The notes beneath the pieces are model-generated. The model was not told where the DNA came from. It did not search any database and saw only the letters and a program-made list of their open reading frames with translations. The translations under genes and the position numbers were made by a program. Below, piece by piece: positions 35,324 through 43,200 of a stretch of 64,000 nucleotides of DNA. Numbering within the stretch: position 1 is the first letter of the stretch; the number at the start of each line of letters is the position of its first letter. The stretch lies in the NCBI RefSeq assembly GCF_002019855.1, contig NZ_CM007717.1, positions 5,744,004-5,808,003 on the forward strand. The letters run 5' to 3'. The stretch is from Streptomyces antibioticus (lineage in GTDB: Bacteria; Actinomycetota; Actinomycetes; Streptomycetales; Streptomycetaceae).

Positions 35324-36304
35324 TCAGGAGGGGCCGGGGCCGTTCTCCGGGGTGACCGCGGTGTTCTCCCGGGCGACCGCAGCGCTCTCCCGGGTGATCG
35401 CAGCGTGCTCCCGGCTGACCGCGGCACTGCCCTGAAGGCCCATCAGATAGCCCAACTGAAGCCGGTGCTCGGCGCCGTGCTCCTCCTTGAGCCGGGCGAC
35501 GTGCGCCTGGAGAGACCGCAGACTCAGACCGAGCCGCCGGGCTATCTCCTTGTCCGATCTGCCTTCGATGAGCAGTTTCTGAATCGATCCGCGGATCGCC
35601 GGAATGACCTCGGGCGCCGCGTCCGCCGCCCGTACCGGGAGAAATGGATACGACTCGGCCCGGTCCCAGGCGCGTTCGAAGATGTCGGCGAGAAAGTGCA
35701 CCACCGCCGGGTGGGTGATCAGCACGGCCGAGGTACGCGCCGCATTCGCGGGAATCAATGCGGCGCGCCGGTCGACGATGATCATACGGTCGAAGAACTC
35801 CGCCAGCGTACGTACTTGAGCGCCGTACGAAGTGACCGCGCGGACGTATTCCTTCGTGGGTTCGTCGAATCGCGTGCTGTGCTGGTAGAGCGTCCGCATG
35901 GAAACGCCGGCCGCGATGCGGTCGCGCACCGCGCTCAGCGCCTCGGCCAGCACCGCGCTTGGGCGTGGCCCGTCGGGCTGGGCGGTGAGGATCTCGGACG
36001 TGACGCTGCCGAGCAGATCCTCGATCGCGTCGTTGATCTCGGGCAGCCCGTCGATTGTCTCGAAACCGACCCCACGTGCGGGAACCGTCGGTTCGGGTAC
36101 CCGCACGGTGGCCGCCGACGCGCGGCCGGCCCTGAGGGAGACGGCCCGGGACAGGTCTCCCAGGGCCTCGCCGACCCGGACCAGCGCCTCGCGGCAGGCG
36201 GGGTCGTCCGGTGGCAGGGTGATGGCCAGAGTGCCGTCCTTGGTGTCGGCGGCGGATAACGCTACTAAGCCCATGGTGTCGGATTTATTCCAATGTATTC
36301 GCAT
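35324..36304 (-). CDS. LuxR-type helix-turn-helix transcriptional regulator
   Basis: Two ATGs lie close together; I take the second (36304) because gaagg is six bases before it, while ATG 36310 has it directly adjacent. The product (about 326 residues) has a C-terminal HTH of LuxR type, IRGSIQKLLIEGRSDKEIAR with RRLGLSLRSLQAHVARL (about 235-275); the N-terminal part has a phospholipase D-like or sensor-like layout without a clear receiver domain. Codons at 36266-36268 and 36257-36259 are TTA, so bldA should control its synthesis. The last 35 residues repeat R-E-x-A-A/T-V/I-x in a 21-bp tandem repeat. It is the only regulator in the cluster and the likely activator acting on the 86-bp elements. 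Confidence 0.85.
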   Translation of the reverse strand: MRIHWNKSDTMGLVALSAADTKDGTLAITLPPDDPACREALVRVGEALGDLSRAVSLRAGRASAATVRVPEPTVPARGVGFETIDGLPEINDAIEDLLGSVTSEILTAQPDGPRPSAVLAEALSAVRDRIAAGVSMRTLYQHSTRFDEPTKEYVRAVTSYGAQVRTLAEFFDRMIIVDRRAALIPANAARTSAVLITHPAVVHFLADIFERAWDRAESYPFLPVRAADAAPEVIPAIRGSIQKLLIEGRSDKEIARRLGLSLRSLQAHVARLKEEHGAEHRLQLGYLMGLQGSAAVSREHAAITRESAAVARENTAVTPENGPGPS

Positions 36305-36389
36305 TTGCATCCTTCGTTTCGCCGAAGTGCGCGTAACCGAAGTATCGGCGATCTTGTCCGGTCAGTCGAGGGGGACGCATAGTTGCTGT
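36304..36389 (+). promoter_or_regulatory. 86-bp upstream element, copy B (probable promoter/operator)
   Basis: This copy aligns without gaps to 7890-7975 (61 of 86 identical). It includes agtgcgcgta near 36326-36335, TTGTCCG at 36354-36360, and CATAGTTGCTGT ending at 36389; TTGTCC and CATAGT are 18 bases apart. In this copy ccgaagt occurs twice with 8 bases between, a possible direct-repeat operator. The left edge overlaps the regulator's start codon, so the element could also serve regulator autoregulation. It precedes a short ORF and the DAHP synthase gene. Confidence 0.65.
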
Positions 36390-36507
36390 GAGGGGGCGCT
36401 GAGGTCGGTCGGGCCGCGTTAATCCGCCATTCACAATCGGCACGTCAGGTCTACTGCTGGAAGCGCAATCGCCGTTGAATCACGGCGAATCAACTGGGGG
36501 AAATTCG

Positions 36508-36639
36508 ATGACGCTTCGTGAAATGCACCGCACTGCACATAGGGTCTCCGCTCCGGCCGGACCCGAGCGATTCGGCATCAACCACTCCGACGACGGCAAG
36601 GACGTGGGCTGGAACGCCGTTCACGCCGTCACCGGATGA
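36508..36639 (+). CDS. Short ORF (43 aa) at the head of the DAHP synthase transcript
   Basis: ATG 36508 follows ctgggggaaa, the same ribosome binding site as the short ORF at 8037. The peptide begins MTLREMHRTAHRV and ends WNAVHAVTG; it is too short for standard gene callers. The shared start M-x-L-R-E-x-x-R-x4-V and the shared upstream element argue that this is a real translated unit, perhaps a leader that affects expression of the following gene. It lies 199 bases before the DAHP synthase start. A ribosomal peptide substrate for the ATP-grasp ligases is a weaker alternative. Confidence 0.5.
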   Translation: MTLREMHRTAHRVSAPAGPERFGINHSDDGKDVGWNAVHAVTG

Positions 36640-36838
36640 TCTGATCCACTTCTGCCCGACCGCCCTCGCCCCCCTCCACTCGCACCACTGCCTCACCGCA
36701 ACTTCCCGAACTGAAGGACGAGTTCGGCACCGGGACACCCTTCGGCTCGGGAATCCCGCGGCCGCCCTGTGCCGGACGAACCCGCCGGGGCAGCGCGAGA
36801 GCCGCGCCGGCCCGCGGCGGACGAAGGGGCGATACCTC

Positions 36839-38491
36839 ATGAACCCGAACCACACCTCGGCCGTGCCCGGGCTGCCTGACACCTCCGCTGTGCCTGGCCC
36901 GCCCGGCACGTCCGCAGTGCCTGGCCCGCCCGGTACGTCGGCCGTTGCCGGCCCGCCCGGTAGCTCGGCCGTTGCCGGCCCGCCCGGTGCCTCGGCCGTT
37001 GTCAGCCCGCCCGGTACGTCGGCGGAGTCCGGCCCGCCTGGCGCCACCGCCGTTCCTGGCCCACTCGGCACCTTGGCTGTGGCCGGACGGCCCGGCGTCA
37101 CCGCCGTATCCGCGCTGCCCGGCGCCGCTGCCGTATCCGCACCGCCCGGCATCACCGCGGTGTCCGAGCCACCCGCCACCACCGCCGTATCCGCACCACC
37201 CAGTACCTCGGCCGTATCCGCACTACCCGGCACGTCAGCCGTATCCGCAGCACCCGGCACGTCGGCCGTATCCGCACCACCCGGCACCTCGGCCGTGTCC
37301 GGACCGCCCGCCGCGCAGCAGCAACCCGACTGGCCGGACCCCGGAGCGCTGCGCGCGGTCGCGGACGAACTCACCCTCCTCCCCGCGCTCGTAGCGGCCG
37401 AGGAGTGCAACCGCCTGCGAGAGCAACTGGCGGCGGTCGCCCGCGGCGAGGCACTCCTGCTCCAGGGCGGCGACTGCGCCGAGAGCCTGGCCGAGGCCGG
37501 CCCGGACACCACCGCGGCCAAGTACCGCACCCTGAACCTCATGGCCGCCGTCATCTCCGAGGCCGCGGGGCTCCCCGTGATCAGGCTGGGCCGCATCGCG
37601 GGCCAGTACGCCAAGCCACGTTCCAGCCCGACCGAGATCCGCGACGGCGTCGAACTCCCCTCCTACCGGGGGGACATGGTCAACGGCCCGGTGTTCACCA
37701 CCGCCGCCCGCACCCCGGACCCGGACCGTTTGCGACGCGTCTACCACGCGTCCGCGAAGACCCTCGGCCACCTGCGCGAACTGACCGCCGCCGACGGGGG
37801 CGAGTTCTGGACCAGCCACGAGGCCCTGGTCCTGGAGTACGAGCACGCGCTCTCCCGCACCACCCCGGCGGGCCGCTACGCCCTCTCCGGCCACCTGCTC
37901 TGGATCGGCGAGCGCACCCGCCGCCCGGACGGCGCACACATCGCCTTCGCCGCGAGCGTGCGCAACCCGATCGCCGTCAAGCTAGGCCCGTCCAGCACCC
38001 CGGACGACGCGCTGCGCCTGATCGACCTGCTCGACCCGGACCGCGAACCGGGGCGGCTGACCTTCATCAGCAGGATGGGCGCCGGCGCCGTCCGGGACAC
38101 GCTGCCGGACCTGGTGTCCAAGGTGACGGCGTCAGGCGCCGAGGTCGCCTGGATCTGCGATCCCGTGCACGGCAACACCGTGTCCTCGCCGACAGGCCAC
38201 AAAACCCGCAGACTGGACGACGTGCTGAACGAGATCGAGGGATTCCTGGAGGTCCACCGGTCCCTGGGGACCCACCCCGGCGGCGTCCACCTCGAACTGA
38301 CGGGAGATCATGTCACCGAATGCGTGGGCGGCACCTATGAGATCCGTTTCGAGGATCTGCCGACCCGCTACGAGACCGTCTGCGACCCCCGGCTGAACCT
38401 CGGCCAGTCCCTGGACGTCGCGTTCGAACTCGCGGCCATGTACGCAGCCTCCCCGGTCACCGACCGCGGGACCACCTGGGCGACGGCGTGA
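36839..38491 (+). CDS. Type II 3-deoxy-D-arabino-heptulosonate 7-phosphate synthase with repeat extension
   Basis: ATG 36839 follows gaagggg. The catalytic domain starts near residue 162 (WPDPGALRAVADELTLLPAL) and shows ALLLQGGDCAESLAEA, RLGRIAGQYAKPRS, FTSHEALVLEYE-like and WICDPVHGNTV, all typical of plant-type class II DAHP synthase. This enzyme condenses phosphoenolpyruvate and erythrose 4-phosphate, the first step toward chorismate; a cluster copy fits demand by papA. The first ~160 residues are about 19 copies of an 8-residue unit related to G-P-P-G-T-S-A-V, from an imperfect 24-bp repeat, absent from normal enzymes. A start within or after the repeat cannot be excluded, but no internal ATG is better placed. 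Confidence 0.87.
   Translation: MNPNHTSAVPGLPDTSAVPGPPGTSAVPGPPGTSAVAGPPGSSAVAGPPGASAVVSPPGTSAESGPPGATAVPGPLGTLAVAGRPGVTAVSALPGAAAVSAPPGITAVSEPPATTAVSAPPSTSAVSALPGTSAVSAAPGTSAVSAPPGTSAVSGPPAAQQQPDWPDPGALRAVADELTLLPALVAAEECNRLREQLAAVARGEALLLQGGDCAESLAEAGPDTTAAKYRTLNLMAAVISEAAGLPVIRLGRIAGQYAKPRSSPTEIRDGVELPSYRGDMVNGPVFTTAARTPDPDRLRRVYHASAKTLGHLRELTAADGGEFWTSHEALVLEYEHALSRTTPAGRYALSGHLLWIGERTRRPDGAHIAFAASVRNPIAVKLGPSSTPDDALRLIDLLDPDREPGRLTFISRMGAGAVRDTLPDLVSKVTASGAEVAWICDPVHGNTVSSPTGHKTRRLDDVLNEIEGFLEVHRSLGTHPGGVHLELTGDHVTECVGGTYEIRFEDLPTRYETVCDPRLNLGQSLDVAFELAAMYAASPVTDRGTTWATA
36857..37312 (+). repeat. 24-bp imperfect minisatellite, about 19 units
   Basis: Units such as cccggcacgtcggccgtatccg repeat in frame through the 5' end of the DAHP synthase gene. 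They encode P-G-T-S-A-V-x-x type octapeptides. Divergence increases toward both ends, with the central 37080-37300 units most alike. The region is likely to vary in copy number. Confidence 0.8.
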
Positions 38492-38534
38492 CTCTGCCAC
38501 CCGTCCCCCACGACCACGAAGAGGAGACCGCCTG

Positions 38535-39275
38535 ATGGTGGCGACCCGTGCCGGGGAGTTCCTGGCACGTCACGACCGGACCGAACCCGGCGACCCGCTG
38601 GTCATCCCCAATGTCTGGGACGCGGTCAGTGCACGGGCGTTCGCGGAGGCCGGCTTCCCCGCCCTGGCGACCTCCAGCGCGGCGGTCGCCGCCGTGCTCG
38701 GCTACGACGACGGCGAGGACACCCCGGCCGACGAGATGTTCGCCGCGATCGGACGGATCGTCCGCTCCGTCGACGTACCGGTGACCGCGGACATCGAGGC
38801 CGGCTACGGCCTCGCCCCCGCCGAGATCGTCGAGCGACTGCTCGCGGCGGGTGCCGTCGGCTGCAACCTGGAGGACTCCACCGCCGGGCGGCTCAAGGAC
38901 GCCGAACAGCACGCGGAATGGCTCTCCGAGGTCAGCGTCGCGGCCGGCGACCGGCTGGTGCTGAACGCCCGCGTCGACACGTTCCTGTTCGGCGACCGCT
39001 CGGCGGAGACGGCGGTCAAACGCGCCTGCCTGTACATCGACGCGGGCGCGGACGTCGTCTACCCGATCCTGGCCCCCGAGGAACTGCTCCCCGACCTGGC
39101 CAACGGCGTCAGCAAGCCGCTGAACGCCCTGTACCGCCCCGGCAACGCCTCGCCCAGCCGCCTCGGCTCCCTCGGCGCCGCCCGCGTCACCTTCGGCGGC
39201 GGCCTGCACCAGCAGGCCGCCACCGACGTCACCGACCTGGCCCAGAAGATCGGCCAGGCGTACGGCACGAGGTAG
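38535..39275 (+). CDS. Isocitrate lyase/PEP mutase family protein
   Basis: ATG 38535 follows gaggag. The 246-residue TIM-barrel protein has PLVIPNVWDAVSARAFAEAG, PVTADIEAGYGL (metal-binding Asp) and VGCNLEDST, the pattern of the small PEP mutase/isocitrate lyase branch common in streptomycetes. Such enzymes make or break C-C or C-P bonds next to a carboxylate. No other phosphonate gene is present, so it is more likely an oxaloacetate or 2-methylisocitrate-type hydrolase/lyase. It lies 43 bases after the DAHP synthase in the same direction; pathway membership is uncertain. Confidence 0.75.
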   Translation: MVATRAGEFLARHDRTEPGDPLVIPNVWDAVSARAFAEAGFPALATSSAAVAAVLGYDDGEDTPADEMFAAIGRIVRSVDVPVTADIEAGYGLAPAEIVERLLAAGAVGCNLEDSTAGRLKDAEQHAEWLSEVSVAAGDRLVLNARVDTFLFGDRSAETAVKRACLYIDAGADVVYPILAPEELLPDLANGVSKPLNALYRPGNASPSRLGSLGAARVTFGGGLHQQAATDVTDLAQKIGQAYGTR

Positions 39276-39306
39276 CTCCCAGGGCGGTGACGACTACTTG
39301 ATGGCC

Positions 39307-39981
39307 CTATTTGGTGGCCATCAACAGATACTCGTGAGACCGATTGGTCAACATCGGGTCGTCACCGCCCGTAGGCCGGTCGTACAGGTGAATACGCTCG
39401 TCGCCCAGCGTGAGGTGACGTCCCAGCACCCGCGCCGCGTCCCAGGCCAGCGGAACGAACCGGCCGGCGATCCGCCGGTTCTGCACCGCGATCACGGCCC
39501 GCGCCCCCGGCCGCATGGTCGCCGCGATCGCGCCGAACGCCTCGTCCAGCGCACCGAGATAGTCGTCGTAGTCGCGCAAGGCGTAGAACTGCGCGCCGTC
39601 CGTGGCATCGGTGTTCAGATTGGTCCCGAAGTACGGCAGGTCGCACAGCACCATGTCGACGGAGCCCGCCTCCAGCGGAGGCTTCCGGGCGTCCCCGCAG
39701 ATCATCTCCTGCCCCGGATAGGCGGCCAGCCGCCTGCGAGCGTCCTCGGCCCGCTCCTCGTCCACCTCGATCCCGAACCCCCGCCGCCCCTCCACGGAGG
39801 CCGCCACCAAGGTGGTCCCCCACCCGGCGAACGGATCAAAAACAAGCTCCCCGGGCTCACTCAACTCCCGGATCAACGGCCGTAACTGACTGACCAGCCC
39901 CGCCTGCCCAGCCGCCTCGGGAAGCCCATGCTCAGCATCCTCGCCCCCCAACACAAGCCAACTACCGACCCCCACGACCAA
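39307..39981 (-). CDS. DNA methylase-like SAM-dependent methyltransferase
   Basis: The 224-residue protein contains VFDPFAGWGTTLVAA (SAM-binding motif) and VLCDLPYFGTN (D/N-P-P-Y-like catalytic motif, here D-L-P-Y), as in beta-class N4-cytosine/N6-adenine methylases; no target-recognition domain is obvious. The start is uncertain: TTG 39981 or GTG 39975, since no strong ribosome binding site is visible. It may act on DNA or RNA bases. It stands alone between the cluster and the STAND gene. Confidence 0.65.
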   Translation of the reverse strand: MVVGVGSWLVLGGEDAEHGLPEAAGQAGLVSQLRPLIRELSEPGELVFDPFAGWGTTLVAASVEGRRGFGIEVDEERAEDARRRLAAYPGQEMICGDARKPPLEAGSVDMVLCDLPYFGTNLNTDATDGAQFYALRDYDDYLGALDEAFGAIAATMRPGARAVIAVQNRRIAGRFVPLAWDAARVLGRHLTLGDERIHLYDRPTGGDDPMLTNRSHEYLLMATK

Positions 39982-40229
39982 TCACGCATCCCCTCATATC
40001 CCGGCAGCGGCCAACTCACCACTACGCACCGGAAATCCCATGCTACTCAGCGGGAACATCCATGCGACTGATCTTCGAAAACCGGTGCGCGCCCCCAGGG
40101 GCGCGAGCGCCCGACTGCTGTGCTCCACACCATGGTTGCCCCTGTCAAACCTTGATCAACTCATGCCCGGTGACGGGCGGGGGCGGGAAACTGAGCCTTC
40201 CCAGGCCCTGTGCCAGTCTCCGGCCCCGC
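39982..40229. other. Intergenic region, no gene seen
   Basis: About 250 bases between the stop of the STAND gene and the start of the methylase-like gene. It is less G+C-rich near 39985-40080. I see no gene, no strong hairpin and no tRNA here. Confidence 0.4.
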
Positions 40230-43200
40230 TCAAGCCAGCGTGGCCGAGGCGATGTCGGAGTATTGGGCCCAAGCTGCGAATCGTTGGCGGTGCACGGCGC
40301 TCGTATTCTGCATGATCTCGCGCCGCAACGTCGTGACCAGCTTCGACTCCAGCCCCGCGTCCACGCGGCCCATCGCTCGGAGCGTATGTGCCATGGAGAT
40401 CACCTGATACGGCAGCAGCGGTGGCGACGTACTGCCAGGATCACGCGCGTACGCGTACAACATGCCCCTGAAATGCGGAGTCACCCGGTCCGCGGCGCTG
40501 TACCAGTCGCGGACGATGGTCGCGCACAGCTTCGGTACGGACTCCTTCGCACCGGGCTCGGCCCCGCCGAGTCCTCTCGCGACGGCGAGCGCGCGACCCG
40601 CACTCCCCACAAGCAGCGAACGCTGGATCGGCGGCGTGAGCACGGCGTCCGTGGAGGAGAGCAGCGCGCCCCAGAACGCCCTTTCGTCCGCTGGACGGGT
40701 ACCGACCATCCCGATCGCGCCGACCAGTGCGAAGTGACGCTCGTTCCCGTACAGCTCGGCGAACGCGGCGAGTGCCTCCGATCGGTCGGGGAAGTCCGGA
40801 CGCGAGGCGAGGACGAGGTACCGCCCGATGACGGCTGGGGCGGTGAGGCCGACCGGCGACAGGGCAGCCCGACACTCCTCGCTGCCGGCGAAACCGTGCA
40901 GCTCGAAGACGGCATCCGAGGTGCGGCAGGCCGAGCCGATGCCCTTGCGTGAGACCGCCCGTTGGCCAGCGGCGGCCGCGTCCTCGCGCGAGATCGCCTG
41001 TTGGTCGGCGGCCGCCGCGGCGAGCCCGCTGCCCTCGAGGAATTCCTCGAGGGCAGCGGGCTCCAACGCGGTCCATCCGCGGACGGACTCGACCATGTTC
41101 ACGACCATGTGTACGGGCACGCGCCGCGCCTGCGCTGCGGCAAGCTCACGGAGCTCGATGCTCAGCAGCTGACGACGGAAGTCCGGCGCCAGCTCTGCCG
41201 AATGAGAGGCGAGGACGTCGGACAGAAGCACGTACTCTCCCAACCCGCGCATGAGGGTGTTCCGAGCCACGTTGTCCAGATGCTCGCCCAGACACCGGCG
41301 CACCGCCGGGAGCGCTCCGCCGAGCGTCCGGGAGTTGCCAGCCGCCGAGAAGATGTTGGCGAAGTCGCTCGCGGTGAGCAGTGGCAGATCCCAGGCGAGC
41401 GTATCGCCTCGCAGGCGGTCGCCGATGACCTCCTCGAGGCGCCCGCTCAGATCGGCCTGCTGGTGGGTGTCCGCCCATGCCAACAGGCGAACCAGGAACC
41501 CGACGTGTCTGTTGGCGAGCGCGCTGCCGAGTTCGGGCCAGGTTTCAGCGCTCGCGACCCGGTCCCGGAACACCGCCACCAGCTCCGGGCATCGCAGCTG
41601 CAGGAAGGCGTCGTATTGGATCACCTCGCCAGGCCCCCGGTGAATACAGTGGCGCACCACCTCGGGGATCGACGCACCGACCCGCTCCGACATGACTGCG
41701 ATGAACTCGGCGTTCCGCCCCGCGATCTCGCTGGCCCGAAAGCAGCTACCCAGGTCGGACGAGCTGGCCCGGCTCAGGTTCTCGGCCACGTCGGCGGCCC
41801 GGACGCTGAAGAGGATGGCGAGCAGCTTCCTGCTCAACTCGTCGTCGAACCGGCGGGCGGCCTTCCCGACGCTCAGCAAGGACCAGACCGGCGCGTCGTA
41901 AGACCAGGCTATGAACTCCTGCCGTACCGCCGGCTGCTTGAGTAGCGTGCTGAACACGTCGGCAGTCCGTGGCAGCAGCATCAGGAACTCCAAGAAGTGC
42001 ATGACGTCCGGCGGTGGAGACTGCTGGACCTTCGTGACGAGGAGCTCCTGCTCCGATGAAAGCTGGTGGTCGATGTCCGAGAACCGCGCGACACCGAGGT
42101 CGACGAGCTGACGTGTCGTCCGCGACAGGTTGGGCAGATTGAACTTCGTGAGGATGTCCCCGCGAAGGATGCCGTTCTCGACCAGCTGCGCGAGTAGCCG
42201 CGCGGCGTCGCTGCGGCGTCCGGCCTGGACGAGCCGCGAGGCGATCCCGCAGGCGGCATAAGGGTCGGTGACCGCGATCTGCTTCAGCGCCGCCGAGTCG
42301 GTCGATACGCCCAGTGCGCGCAGCAGCAGCCGCGCCACAGCCGGATGCCCCAGGGCGTAGTAGCGCTTGCGGGAGTGGACAAGACCTTCCATGACGAGCT
42401 TCGACAGGCCGTTGGAGACAAGCGAGCCGGGACCCAGGCCGAACTCGTATTGTCCGGCCGTGGCAAGGCGGCGAAGGTTCTCCTCTTCTTCGGCGCTGCG
42501 GCCGGTGAGATACCTCGACCGGATGAAGGCGACGGCGTCCTGCTGGGACAGGGTGGTCGTGTCGGCGGTCAGGCGACCGATGCTTCCGCGCATCGCAAGT
42601 GAGAAGGTCACCAGATCGGGAAACGTCTCCTTCCACTTCATCAGAGCGCCGTCCGACGGCAGAGCCAGGGCAGCATGGGCGAAGGCATCTGTCCGCCGCC
42701 ACACGGCAAGCAGCGACCGATCGCTGACGGTCAGCCTTACGGCCGGCACACGGTTGTCGTGCTCGTCGCGCCGGGAGAGCAGCAGCATGAAACCGCGACC
42801 ACAGGTGGCCATCCAGTGGTTGACGATGTTCCGTTCCAGACGTCCATCGAGGTGTGTGTTGTCGACGACGATCAGTCTGCCTGGCTCGTCGAGGGTGGTG
42901 AGGCGGTCGAGCAGCAGAGCCGTGTCGGTGACGCTGAACGGCGCGTTGAGACTCGCCAGGTCGACGTAGAAGGCCGCGTCGAACCGCGTGGCGTCACGTC
43001 CGACCATGGCGGCCATCGTGGTCTTCCCGGTGCCCGACTCGCCGGAGACGCGGGCGATGCGGTGCCCGCTCAGGTAGTCGATGACCTGGGAGAACTCGGG
43101 CAGCGGGGCGGTTGTGGCGGCGCCGTACTCGTCGCGCTGCAAGGCGATGGTCGACGGGTCGCCGTCGCCGTAGATATCAGCATCGTCGATTCCGACGAAC

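Noticed and set aside
36490..37614. Reverse-strand open frame across the DAHP synthase repeat region
   Set aside because: It reads the complement of the 24-bp repeat (Pro/Gly/Ala/Asp periodicity) and has no ribosome binding site or domain.
38535..39275. Phosphonate biosynthesis via PEP mutase
   Set aside because: The protein belongs to the broad PEP mutase/isocitrate lyase family, but no phosphonopyruvate decarboxylase or other phosphonate gene is nearby.
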